Source of the DNA: Gymnopus androsaceus JB14
Taxonomy: Eukaryota; Basidiomycota; Agaricomycetes; Agaricales; Omphalotaceae
Reading direction: 5' to 3'
Length of the DNA: 44,987 bases
NCBI GenBank assembly: GCA_009733575.1
Contig: ML769833.1
Coordinates: forward strand, 1-44,987
Positions 18,833 to 30,500 of the stretch are shown piece by piece. Below the pieces are notes generated by a model. It was not told the DNA's origin and searched no databases. It saw nothing but the letters and a program-made list of their open reading frames with translations. Made by a program: the position numbers and the translations under genes. Numbering within the stretch: position 1 is the first letter of the stretch; each line of letters starts with the position of its first letter.

Positions 18833-20715
18833 AATCCTTGAACACAACCACTTTACGCTTTTCGAGGAACAAACGCGCTTGTTGGGTGAGGAACAAGTTG
18901 GCGCCTTCTACAATGTACTTGAAGTGAGGTTTAGCCTCGCTGTCGAAGAGCGCAGCCATTTTCGAGATGTTGACGGCTTCTATGGGCATTAGATAGACGA
19001 CTTGAATACACATTGTACAATCATATACCTTCCACCGCAAGGCACGAAAAAGTCGGCTTTAAACCTCAAATGAGCTCCATTACAGAAATCAGACCCGTCG
19101 AGAACGATTTCGCCGGCTACGCCATATCAGCCTTTGCTCATAAAGAAACACTTGAACAACGTACATCCTGCTCCTCAATCTTCACCAAATACCCATCCTT
19201 GCTCAACCTCGTCCTATTAAAGTGCGCCACAGTCAAACGCTTTTTCGCCAGACGAACGAGTTCTTCGTGATCGAGCCCAGCTGGGTCAGCAAGGACACCA
19301 CTTCCATCGATTATGGCGACGGTTTTGTCGGAGCTGAGTAGGATTTCATCTACAAGAGAGATAAACGTTAGCTCGAGCGTAACAAGCCAAAGAAGAATGT
19401 ATACTCACTCGATCCAAGATCCCCATCCGGTCCTCCCGTCTGCACTTTCGTTCTCATTCTCCTTCAACCCCAGCTGCTTATAGATACCCAACACATACTG
19501 CCTGATACTCAGCGAAGTCATACCATACGTGTCGTGTGGGACTCCACCGAGTGTCTCGGCGCCTCGGTCGCGGGCGTAGAGCGCAGCCTAGTCCATCATA
19601 TCCGCTGTACAACAAATATGAATGAGCACTTTGGAAGGGAAGAGGAAAGTATCAACGAACCATCAGGACCAAAGAACAACAACCGTAGCTTTTTTGTACA
19701 AGTCGACTAGCGCCTCCTTGATTCCGGGTGTTTTACCTGGGATTAGCAGGTCGACGATTGCCTATGACAACGACGTTAGTGTGAGCACATGTAGAAGGAG
19801 AGCACACGTACATCGACATATTTCTCAAAAAAAAAACCCTCGACGTAGCCCCAAGCGAAGGCAATATCGTACCAATGGCTCCTCCCTTAGGAATATCCTA
19901 ATTCTTCAACCACTGGGTCGAAGCCAAGTTGTAATTTTCGTCAAACCTACACACGTCGTCATCATCAGTGTATGTACAACCAAAAAGAGAGAGCGAGACA
20001 CCTACAGCATCCTTTGATTAATCGAATACATCTCCTCATTCCTACTCATCACAATCCTAATCCCTCCCCTCGCCACATCCTTAAACCTAATATGGAACCC
20101 TCTAGACTCATTCCCAATAACGAAAACATCGCAAACGGCTTCTTTTGGATATTCGACCTCGGGTAAAAACCCCGGATCCAAGCAAAATGATAAAGCGACC
20201 TTTGTGGGTTGGTAGAAATTGGTTTTGAGGATATGTTTGTTAAAGATTAGGAAGGATTCGAGGACTTGGAGGGGGTATTTACTGGGGACTGGCGGCGGAT
20301 TTGTCGTAGAGCTTCTCGTCGGAGAGGGATAGGATGATTTGGAGGTGTTGATAAGAGAGGGCGGGCCTACACAGACAACGGTTAGAGATACACAGGAAAG
20401 CGGAAACGTATACACACACCAATTCAGTAGCATGGTCAGATGCGGGGTAGTGAATCACGGCAAAGTTGACATAGAGAAGCCGAATCTGCAAACAAGATAA
20501 TGCACCCGTACGATAACAGAACGCTCGCAGACCTACCAGCTCCGAATATTACGAATAACCTGCTAAATACTCTCCCTCGTAAAGGTTTCCTCCCCAAATT
20601 TCCTCTCGATATTGTTCAACACTTCTGCATGCGCAGGTCATTCTCGTCCAAGACGTTTTTGAGCCGCAAGTAGGCCGAGCCGAGCCTGTTGCAAAAGCGT
20701 TGCGCAAAGATCAGG
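18833..20715 (-). pseudogene. GDH2: NAD-specific glutamate dehydrogenase (GDH2 type) pseudogene, copy C
   Basis: Corresponds to copy B from about 13230 to 15185. It includes FKYIVEGANLFLTQQARLFL (about 18900), GYLVKIEEQDV (about 19180), TYGMTSLSIRQYVLG (about 19510), the MSRNEEMYSINQRML block (about 20020), the DVARGGIR substrate block (about 20070), LKTNFYQPTKVALSF (about 20205) and an LLYVNFAVIHYPASDHATEL piece (about 20440-20480). The C-terminal exons (GGVTSSSLEVL onward) and the N-terminus are absent. Small deletions and stops occur throughout, for example loss of part of the WKSFTTGK region near 19560. The intron remnants show that it arose by DNA duplication. Confidence 0.85.
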
Positions 20716-21230
20716 TAGCTTCCTGGACAGATTCGAGTCAGGGAGCATTGAGTGCATCAAACAGTGCCGTTCTGAATAAAGGAGACAGTGTTTGCCCGTG
20801 GACCTCGTTGAACTCTATCGCATCCACTTTAGAGAGTCGCTACTCCTTCAGCAATCCAAGCATAGATCCCTTCGAAATTCCAGAAGCCGGACACCCGATG
20901 CTAGATGCGGTGTCTCATCGAATATCGCAATGAGCCGCTCTGATTTGTTTTGAAGAGATAGTGCATGGCCATCCAGCTCGAGGTTTTCGAAAATGCGACG
21001 CTGAGAGGGGACAACCCAAGGGCCAAGCCTTTTCGACAAGAGAACAGTTGGAGAGAGCATTTTTATCGGAGGAGGATACATTCTATGAGCTCGGTGGGCA
21101 GTGGAAATTCCATTGTTTAATGGTGATGGTCGGAAGCAGGAATGATTTGGGCGCTTGAAATCAGCGCATTGTCAGAAAGCCGTGTAGCAAATGAGCTATA
21201 GCATTGCAAAGGAAAGGCTCGGACGTCGCA
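20716..21230 (-). pseudogene. F-box gene remnant
   Basis: Minus-strand similarity to the F-box pseudogene at 24706-25274. Shared words are LSPTVLLSKRLG, LDGHALSLQNKSERLIAIF and PHLASGVRL. The F-box motif itself is damaged (about 21060-21100) and the C-terminal part is rearranged. It is joined directly to the broken end of GDH2 copy C near 20715, on the opposite side from the arrangement seen for copies B and D. Confidence 0.6.
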
Positions 21231-22090
21231 TTCCGAAGCGCCCCGCAATTGCACCTTTAAACTTGCTCGAGTCCAAGGCCACCAAGGCCACCAAGTTCCA
21301 TCTCCTGATTCTCGTGAGCTTCATTTTTGTTGGTTCACTTTTCTTCAGTTATCAGAATAATGACTGCCACCTTGTTATTCCATGCGTGCTTGGACAATTT
21401 CCCTTCGCGTCTAAATTCAGTCGATCTAGGATATTCTTCGCATAGGTAATAGGTATTCTTGAGAGTTATCACTGGGCTTCAAATCGCCGATCGTCTCCGA
21501 GCACCTCACTAACTACGTTTTATATTTCTCCATTTATTTCTATTGCATTGATAGCTCACCGGATCCCATGTTGGTAACATGAGCGGAAAAGTTATTCCCT
21601 CTAATTTTTCAGCTTCCCGTCGAGAACAACCAATGAAAGAACTTCAAACTTGTTGCCAGTTCGCTCCATAAATCTCATTATATTCTCCTTCAAACGATGG
21701 TGCGTCTCTACCCATAAATCAAGTTCCAGTCGAAGCTTGTTAGTAGAATATTTGTAGGTCATGTCGTTCACAAATAACGGCTCTACTTGTCATTCTTCCT
21801 TTACCTACCTCCCGGCTGCTCGTTCCGTCCCAATTGCGTGCAGCAAACCCATGACTTCCGTGCGTCCCACTCCCGATATGTAGCATATGCTGCTCTCATT
21901 CACTCGTGTTCTTTTAGCAATTCTGTTCAATACGGTAGTCTTCTACCGGCGTGAGCGAATACCATCCTGGCAGCACCTCCTGAGAGAAAGCTCAGATAAG
22001 ACCTTGGACCTGCTAGAAATACATATGGAGGAGTCTCAATTACGGTATGATAGCTTGCAATGCGCATCTTCACCTAAATTTGGCTGGGTT
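21231..22090. other. Intergenic region upstream of the sedolisin gene
   Basis: No coding sequence is supported. A frame at 21191-21445 has a hydrophobic stretch (LLILVSFIFVGSLFF) but no intron pattern or homologue I recognise. The 3' portion is presumably the sedolisin promoter. Confidence 0.4.
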
Positions 22091-22096
22091 TATAAA
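22091..22096 (+). promoter_or_regulatory. TATA box of the sedolisin gene
   Basis: TATAAA lies 60 bp upstream of the sedolisin start codon, in the context GGGTTTATAAACTC, with a CT-rich stretch (CGCTCTCTTCCTCCTGG) between it and the ATG. This spacing is usual for a fungal core promoter. Confidence 0.5.
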
Positions 22097-22155
22097 CTCA
22101 ATCGGGAAAGACTGTCACTAAGGTTCATCGCTCTCTTCCTCCTGGTGTCGCGATC

Positions 22156-24246
22156 ATGGCCCTCTGCAAGCTCTTGAATCTCCTCTCAATCATAGCTGTG
22201 GCTTCTGCAGGTATGGTTGTACACGAGAGCCGTACATCCGTTCCAGCTGGATTCGTTAGTCAAGGTGTTGCACCTGCTAATGATATGCTCACCCTTCGTG
22301 TTGCTTTGACGTCCAACAATATCGCTGGCCTGGAGGAAAAACTGATGTCCCTTTCTACGCCAGGGAGTCCTGATTTCAGAGAGTGGCTGTCAATGGAAGA
22401 GGTTCACTAATTTGTCTAATCATTTGCAGGTATACATGACTGACGAGATATATAAATTTTGAAGGTCAAATCCTTTGTCCAACCTTCTTCGGAGACGGTT
22501 TCTGCCTTTTCCGCCTTCACATCTGCGAACGGCCTCGAGCCCACCGTGATCTCACCGAACGGTGATTGGGTATCTATCACGCTCCCGGTCTCACAGGCAA
22601 ACCAGCTCTTTGCTACTCAGTTTGAAGTATTCACGCACCCTGATATGTCGGATACGATCACGCGTACACTCTCCGTCTCTCTGCCGTCCGAGTTGGTTGG
22701 GCATGTAGATGTGATTCATCCCACTACCGAGTTTACAGGGCCCAATACTTGCCTAGCTCCCACCAGCTCCATCAGCCTTGACAGACGTGCCGTCGACCCA
22801 TCTTGCAACTCGAGCCTTCCAAGTGGTGTCGTGACTCCGACGTGTTTACAGGAGCTCTATGGGATCCCGACAGCCCCAGCTACGGAAAAGACCAATTCCC
22901 TCCTCGTTACTGCATATGAAGACCAATTTGCGCAGAGAGCGGACCTCTCGGTTTGTGGTTTTCTGAGGTGGTGTGGTGAGACCGTTGATAATGCGCCGCT
23001 GTAATAGGAATTCCTCAAACTCTTGCGTCCCGACATTCCACCCAGAACCACATTCACCCTGTTGAGTATAGATGGCGGAATTAATACGCAGAACCTTAGC
23101 GACGCTGGAGTCGAGGCAGACTTGGATATAGAGTACACGACGGGTTGGTGCTTTTTTTGATTCGATTTTTTTTGTTCTTTACTGAACCCGAAATCAGGCC
23201 TTGCGACAAACGTCCCCATCAAATTCTTGACAATCGGCGGAGACGACTTTGGCACATCTTTGTTGGACACCACTACTTTCCTCGATGGTGTTGCCAAACC
23301 ACCTTTGGTCATGACAACATCTTATGGCGATAACGAAGAGAATTTCGGAAGCAGTATGGCAGTGTCAGTGTTTCAGCTTCTCAATATTCTTTTGTCTAGA
23401 TATTTGATCGTTCTTCTTCTCCACAGAAAGATATGTAATGGCTATATGGCGCTGGGAACCCGGGGTATATCTGTGGTGTTTGCATCGGGAGACGTCAGTT
23501 GGCTCGTACAAGATTTCTTTCCTCCTCTGACTTTAAATGAATGTAGGGCGGTGTGCGCGGAGGCCACGATACACTCTCTGTCTGCGCTAATAACACATTC
23601 ATGCCCGTGTTCCCTGCTACATGTCCTTTTGTAACCGCCATAGGATCTACACAGGGCTTCGGACCTGAGAAAGCTATCAACTTCACTGGCGGCGGGTTTT
23701 CCAACTTCTTCCCGGCTCCGTCCTACCAGACCGCTGCAGTCGCCAGTTTCCTCAAGACCATCCCCTCTGATTTTGCAGGGACCTTCAACAAATCTGGACG
23801 GGCCTACCCTGATGCATCTGTGCAAGGCTGGAATTTCGAGATCGTATCTGGCGGAGAAGTAGGTCTCGTTGGAGGCACTAGCGCATCGTCACCTACGTTC
23901 GCTTCAATAATTGCCCTGATCAACGACCGGCTCATTTCAGCAGGAAAACCTGTCCTCGGATTCCTGAATCCGTTCATATACTCCACAGCATCGACGGCAT
24001 TCACTGACATTACTATTGGGCACAACTCAGGTTTTGTTTGTCCCGCATCGTCGGTTAGTTTCATTCTTGGATTATTTCTACAAGTATATTGACCTTTGAC
24101 TAGGTGGCTTTCGACGCAGCGGTTGGGTGGGATGCACTGAGTAAGTTTTTGAAGCGCCTTTTCCAAGATTTACTGACAAAATGCACTTGTTAGCTGGTTT
24201 TGGCACACCTATATTTTCCAAAATCCTGGCCGCTGCGATGGCGTAA
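22156..24246 (+). CDS. Secreted sedolisin (S53 family) protease, tripeptidyl-peptidase-like, intact
   Basis: Eight exons: 22156-22401, 22465-22950, 23008-23143, 23198-23363, 23427-23493, 23547-24053, 24104-24140, 24194-24246. All seven introns are GT-AG and 50-63 bp, and the exons total 1698 bp, giving 565 residues with no interruption. The start gives a signal peptide (MALCKLLNLLSIIAVASAG). A prodomain follows (about 20-190; KSFVQPSSETVSAF, TEFTGPN). The catalytic residues of the family are present: Glu280 and Asp284 (EADLD), Asp367 (FASGDGG) and Ser479 (GGTSASSP). The C-terminal FDAAVGWDALTGFGTP fits the calcium-binding end. Such enzymes cleave tripeptides or peptide bonds outside the cell at acidic pH and serve nitrogen scavenging. 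It is unrelated to its neighbours and is the one gene here that appears fully functional. Confidence 0.93.
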
Positions 24247-24705
24247 CAAATTTACACGACAGGATTTCAATTTTGGTTGTTGAGCTTGAATGTAATATTT
24301 CAGGAATAAATCTGGTGCCAAAATGTGTTGAGATCCTTAGACCAGCCCGAGTCCAGTCCCCTCGTGGAATAAGGCATGCAAAGGCAACTTCCCACAATAC
24401 ACTTCAGCCTAACCTCAGTAATATCTGTATTTTAGTCTCATTTTTAGTTGACTTAGATTTAAATAACTTGCTGAACCTGATAGTTAGTGGAAAGTTGACG
24501 ACGGCTCGCTCCAGCCTGACCGAAACAAGCCGAATCGCGCAAATGACTCCCATTGCCTCTCTTTGAGCGCAAAAAGAAGAGTATTTGGATAGCCAGCTCA
24601 TTTCTATCTCAACAATACATAAAACTGACTGTTAGCGCCTTTTAGTATGTCGCGTAGCCTAACAGAGAACTTGAAGCCAGGCCGGCAAATGTAGGGAAGT
24701 AACAG
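24247..24705. other. No gene recognised between sedolisin and F-box pseudogene
   Basis: Convergent 3' flanks of the sedolisin gene (plus) and the F-box pseudogene (minus). The AATAAA at 24303-24308 could serve as the sedolisin polyadenylation signal. Nothing else is seen. Confidence 0.4.
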
Positions 24706-25148
24706 TCATTCATGGTGATTCGAGTGAGGAAGGGAGTTTCGACCGCATACAAAAGTGCCATTGTGAGTGAAGGATAGATTTTTTGCCAGTAAATAGTAAT
24801 TGAGCTCTATCGTGTCCACTTCTGAGAGTCGCTGCATAAATTCTTCAGCAATCCGAGTATAAACTCCCTCCTTTTCCGGCTGTTCTAGATTGAAGCTCTG
24901 GAAGTTTATAAGGCGGACACCCGATGCTGGATGCGGTTGCTCATTCAATATTGCAATGAGCCGATCTGTTTTGTTTCGTAGAGATCGTGCAATACCATCT
25001 AATACCATCCAGCTCGCAAAAATTCGACGCTGAGAGGGGACAGCCCAAGCCTTTTCGACAAGAGAACAGTTGGAGAGAGAAATTCTATCGGCGAAAAGTT
25101 GTCAAAGATACAGCGTATGAGCTCGTTCGGCAGAGATTCCACTGTCAT
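24706..25148 (-). pseudogene. F-box protein gene, frameshifted
   Basis: Start at 25148 (MTVESL). The N-terminus reads SLPNELIRCIFDNF, then FLSPTVLLSKRL, which fits an F-box, the Skp1-binding motif of SCF ubiquitin ligases. It continues with LDGIARSLRNKTDRLIAILN, a possible YTRIAEEFMQRLSEVDTIEL segment and a stop at 24706. A short direct duplication (TAATACCATC repeated near 25000) shifts the frame between the two halves; the paralogue at 20940-20980 lacks it. No leucine-rich or WD region is visible in what remains, so the substrate is unknown. It lies just beyond the GDH2 copy D 3' end, mirroring the remnant beyond copy B. Confidence 0.6.
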
Positions 25149-25398
25149 CGTTGATCGTGAGCAGGAACGGTTTGGGCACTTACAGTTGGTAGAGAGCGCT
25201 TTGGCCTTAAGAAAGCCGTGTAGCACCATACGTTTGAAAAGTTCAGCTTCCCAAGAGTCAGTACTAGGCATCATGCAAAGAAGGATACCGTCTTCATTTT
25301 CATTATAGAGTACAATATCTGTATGTAAGTCACACTACACCCATGCCCATTCCCATTCCATTTTAACTTCTATTTCATTGTGCGCGCGCGCTCCTACT
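25149..25398. other. Spacer between the F-box pseudogene and GDH2 copy D
   Basis: The first part (about 25150-25275) extends the F-box frame upstream and is similar to 21125-21230, so it is part of the duplicated module. The last 60 bp match the GDH2 3' flank seen before 12604. It includes a short GCGCGCGCGC run at 25382-25391. Confidence 0.5.
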
Positions 25399-26640
25399 TT
25401 ACTTGGAAAGATCCCTAGCTAAATAAAAAAGTCTACACTCGAAGCTTTGATGCCGTATTTATAGATCTAAAAAAAACATTACATGGGTAAGCCCTGAGCT
25501 TTCCAAGTCGTCCACTCACAAAGTGCGATGCAACTCAGCTAGAGAACAACGCCCTCTGATACGCCTCTGGCAATCACCTCAACAGGGTCTCCAACCGAAT
25601 CTTCTCAACCAGTGTCTTGGGTATCGGGCCCCTCATCACCCTATTCCTACTCCGAATATCCTCAAACAAATCCGAACTCTCCAACTCGACCTGGAGGTTT
25701 TTCAACGTCGACGAAAGCCCTAAACCTAATATAGAACCCTCTAAACTCATTCCAAATAATGACGAACATCGCAAAGGATATTCCACCTCCGGTAAAAACC
25801 ATGGATCCGAGCGGAAGGATAGAGCGACCTTTGTGGATTGGTAAAAATTGGTTGGGAGGGAATGTGCGGCGGATTTTGTCGTAGAGCTCCTCGTCGGAGA
25901 GGGGTTGGATAGTTTGGAGGCGTTGATAAGAGAGGGTGATCCTACACAGATAACGGTTAGGGACGCACATTGAAGAAATGAAAGCGGAAACGTATACACA
26001 CATCAATTCGGTAGCATGGTCAGATGCGGGGTAGTGAATCATGGCAAAGTTGACATAAAGAAGTCGACTCTGCAAGCAAGATAAATGCACCAGTACGATA
26101 ACAGAACGCTCACAGACCTACCAGCTCTGGATGATTATGGATGGTCCGCCCCTCGTAAACATCTCCAACCTAAAACTCCTCTTGATATTGGTCAACACTT
26201 CTGCATGCGCAGGGTCGTTCTCGTCCAGGGCGTTTTTGAGCCGCCAGGACGCCGAGCCGAGCCTACTGCAAGTGTTGAGCAAAGAACCACTAACGACACA
26301 ATCTTTTCAGCACAGCAAAGAGAGAGAGAGGGATTCTCACAAGCGTATGTAGCCTCCTGGACGGCATGTATACCAAGGGCCGTTGAGGAAGAACAGGTTT
26401 TTGGGAAGACAGTACAGACGCGAAGCCTTCTTCATGACCTGGAAGATGGAGTGTTCGATCGGTGGAAGTTTGGAACATGATTTATGTGCAAGGAGTTGAC
26501 AGGGAGCAATTGGAGAGCTGTTCCACGTTTTTGTGAAGTGGTAGTTCCGTCCATCTTGTATCCGATAACCCTCTCGAGCCTTCGACTTCGAAGACCTTCA
26601 TTGTGGGTCCGTACCGTTGCTCAACATCCCGCATGACCTA
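25399..26640 (-). pseudogene. GDH2: NAD-specific glutamate dehydrogenase (GDH2 type) pseudogene, copy D, large internal deletion
   Basis: The 3' end, with its last intron and stop (25399-25401), matches copy B. At about 25724 the sequence jumps from the C-terminal LQVELESSDLFEDI region straight into the region equivalent to about 14570 in copy B, so roughly 1.6 kb of gene, including the nucleotide-binding core, is missing. Upstream it holds STKVALSF (about 25830), LQTIQPLSDEELYDKIRRTF (about 25880), a degraded LLYVNFAMIHYPASDHATEL piece (about 26040) and NARSCGMLSNGT (about 26630). The 5' end breaks at about 26640. Confidence 0.85.
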
Positions 26641-27420
26641 GCATTGAGCTGCTGAATGTGAGCGAGCAAGCGGTGCACCAGGAGCCATCTGCGCCAAGCT
26701 TGGACCCGGACCAACCCAAATGAAGACAAAGATGTGGATGCTGAAGCAGGATAAAAATGCTGAAGAATCCAAGGAGATAAGAGGCATCGGTATCCCATGC
26801 CCAAAGGACTAGCATCTGGAAGCCAGGTTGGATATGGTAGCGAAACAGAAGAAATGCCAGGAAACAGTATAAACGCAAAACGAGATGAAGAAACAGATTG
26901 ACGATAACGGTCATTGCTCCTGGATAGGCAAACGCGACGTTATAAAATAATGAATACCAAAGAATAAACACATACTCGACAACCACTCGAATCTGTAGCT
27001 GTCTTTGTTCGGACGCTGAGGTCAGGAAATATGAAAAACCAGCGTTTTCGTTGTTTGACTGCGAGTTTTTGAGGTGAGAGAAGGAAGAAACCACGGAGAT
27101 CGACTGTCCTAGAAAGCGTAACACACTCCGTATGTTATGGTTCCAGAAGAGTAAGCTGCAGTATAAGATCAAATAGAGTCTCTCATCTTCACCAGATTCT
27201 TCCTGCGGACATCGACGACGAAAAGATGGTGAGATATGGAAGTGAATTGGTGACAAAGACGGATCGATTTCGGGTGTGAACCGGGATGCGGCAAGGGAAA
27301 GTGGAACACCAATTAGGCTCTTGCAGTCCAATATCGTGGCCGACACTTATACACTGGACCGCAACGACACACTTCGCGCTTCTATGACTGAACTTTAACA
27401 TACACATGTCCGACACATGT
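26641..27420 (-). pseudogene. 'U' segment copy upstream of NLR2
   Basis: The part from about 26890 to 27420 is the counterpart of 6240-6720. It has the same intron (GTTGTCGAGTATGTG to CTATCCAG), the QSNNENAGF exon piece and the possible MSAGRIW start near 27215. The first 250 bp (26641-26890) are not matched in the other copies. Small insertions and deletions distinguish it from the first copy. No function is recognised. Confidence 0.4.
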
Positions 27421-27518
27421 CCAAGCATATGTCACAACATAAGATGAATGCTCTTTGTTCCGGAATCGTTTGCGACCCCCATCATCTATCTCCCTGCAAC
27501 ACACACACAGAAATTGCT

Positions 27519-30500
27519 ATGGATCGAAACAATCATCTCGGAAGTCGTCTTGTTAGATTCTTGAAGCCTAACAAAGACAAAAGTCGCAATGCTACACCTA
27601 TGCCAAGTCGGGCCACAACTCCAGATCCTACTTCGATTGCAAACTCTGCAGCTGGGAATCATCCCACGCAAGATATCGGAGCTACTGTTCTCGACACTCT
27701 TGATACTGCTCTAAAAGTGTTAAAAGAGGCATCGGCACCGCTTCCACCTTTGCAAGCTGCCGTAGGTGGAATATGTGAATGTTTCAATATTTATAAGGTC
27801 GGATTGTCATCTTTTATATTATTTTGATGGTTGACACAATCATTTTTACAGAGTGTAATAGGAAATACTGAGGAACTGCAAAGTTTGGCTAAGGATTTTG
27901 CTGTCCGGACCAGATTTCTGGAGCCATACCTGTCTCAAGAAAACCTGGGCTCATCTAAGCAGGCTGTCCAAGTCTTGATTGAGTAGGTCAACAGCAGTTA
28001 CTAAAATAAAATAATGTGTTAAAACACTTTACAGTCATTTGAATGCTATTGACCAAGAGGTCAAACAGCAACAAAGCAGTGGTCTCTTCAAAAGGACAGT
28101 TCGGTCTGAACACATTACTGGAAGGATTCAAGAATTCAAAACCAAAGTTCAAGATGCATATGAGCAATGCAAGGTAAGCATTTCTATCTCTGAAGCTACC
28201 TGATTTTAGCTCATCAAATTTACAGATTGAGGTTCTATTTTCTGCAGAGAGAAACACTGCTGAAATCCTAAAGGTGAGATTAGCAAAACTGACAGATTTA
28301 CTAAATCATATACTATGAGAACAGGAATTTGCTCTTGGAAAAATGGAACACTCAACTCGGGCATACCACGATGCAGACATGGGTCTCAATCTTATTAGGA
28401 GGTTGTGCTGCCCAGGTACAAGGAAAAACATCCTTGCTGACATTGAGAAATGGGCAATGAGTTCTGAACTTGAAAGTGTGCCATCAGCTTATTGGATTTG
28501 GGGAATGGCTGGTACAGGAAAAAGCACAATTGCCAATGTCAATCTGTGATATACTTAAGGAAGAAAAAGTTCTTGCTGGAACTTTCTTCTGCTCTAGGCA
28601 GATTCCTGAATGCAGGGATTACCGACTAATTATCCCTACATTGGCATACCAGCTGGCAAGCTTCTCTAAAACATTTGCCATGTCACTTGCAAGTATTTTG
28701 AGTGGAAATCTTGATCCTGCTTCAAAGATGCCAGATTATCAAGTCAAAACACTCTTAATTGAGCCTTGGAAGGCAGTCACTGAGTTTGGAAATATGGTGG
28801 CACATACTCCACTTATAGTTATAGATGCTTTGGATGAATGTGAGGGTGTGGATTCAGTCCTCAAACCTCTCATATTGGCAATCCAGGAGAAGAAATTTCC
28901 AGGACTGAAATTTCTGTTCACTAGCCGACCAGAACAAGCAATTCAGCAGCTTATGCTCTCAGAGAGTGAACTAAAGACTGGGTCAATCATCAATATTGGG
29001 AAAATTACCCTTCATGAGATTGAAAAAAGTCAAGTGGAGAGAGATATATTGACTTATGTCACTGATGAGCTGATTGGTATATCTTCCTCAAAGGAGCAGC
29101 TGCAGAAGCTTACAACTCTTGCTGGAGCACTTTTCATTTATGCATCAACTGTTGTTAAATTTGTGAAGGAAGGAGTCATTCTGTCATGGCAGAAGAAGAG
29201 GCTTGATGCTTTTCTGGAAAAGAGTGAAAATCCTGAAGATTTAGATCAACTTTATGTTGAAGTGATTAAAAATGGGATTCCGCAAAAGAGCAGCTCTGGA
29301 GAAGCAGAGGAATATTGGAATATCATGTACACAGTCATTTCTGCAGGATGTCCAGTGACATGTGATATTATTGCCAAGCTCTTGAGAATTGAAACAGATG
29401 TAGTAATATATCTGATAAAGAAACTGCAGGCAGTCTTCTACATTTCAACTCATGATCATTGTATTTTTTCATTCCATGCCTCTTTTCCTCAGTTTCTTGA
29501 GAGAGCAGAAAGTGTTAAGGGGGCACCATATCAACCCAAGGCTCAGCATCTGAAATTGACTAATGGATGTTTCAACATAATGGATGAATTGAGATTCAAT
29601 ATCTGTAGCCTTCCTTCATCATTCATAGCAGATAAGGATGTACCTAAGTTTGATGAGAAAGTTAAAGAATGCATAGGAGAAGCCCTTCAATATTGTTGCC
29701 AGTTTTGGAGCTACCATTTCATCCAATGTGAAATCCATGAGAAGAATGTTGAAAGGTTGGAAAAATTCCTGAAGGCAAAAGGAGTCATACTGGCTTGAAG
29801 CAATGAGTTTATTGGGCCTATTGTCACAATGTGGAGAAGCTATGGTTTCCATGATCAAGGTCAGTAAAGCAGGCTAATATGAGTGGTTTGGTAACAGACT
29901 AAAATATTGACAGAAACTGGCATATTCTGAATCTGCATCAAATGTAAAGGCAATAATGAGGTACCTCCAGAATGTACTATTGCAATTTTCCAGCGGTGAA
30001 GTAAAAGGGAGCACACCACATTTATATCTGAGTATAATGCCTCTTTGGCCAAATAGTATGGGATGTATGCCCAAGTTAACAAGTGTTGTAAGGGTTGAAC
30101 ACCTAGTAGTAAATCAACCTGACACTGCAATATTAAGGGGGCATGATGATTGGGTCAGATCAGTGGCCTTTTCACCTGATGGAACCAGGATTGTGTCTGG
30201 CTCTGATGACAAAACAGTGAGGATCTGGGATGCTAATACTGGTGCTCAGATTGGTGATCCACTGCATGGTCATGATCAACCAGTCTGTTCAGTGGCCTTT
30301 TCACCTGATGGAACCAGGATTGTGTCTGGCTCTGGAGACAAAACAGTGAGGATCTGGGATGCTAATACTGGTGCTCAGATTGGTGATCCACTGCATGGTC
30401 ATGATCTTTGGGTCAATTCAGTGGCCTTTTCACCTGATGGAACCAGGATTGTGTCTGGCTCTTCTGACAAAACAGTGAGGATCTGGGATGCTAATACTGG

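Noticed and set aside
3972..26640. GDH2 fragments as processed retrocopies.
   Set aside because: They retain small GT-AG introns in phase, so they arose by DNA duplication.
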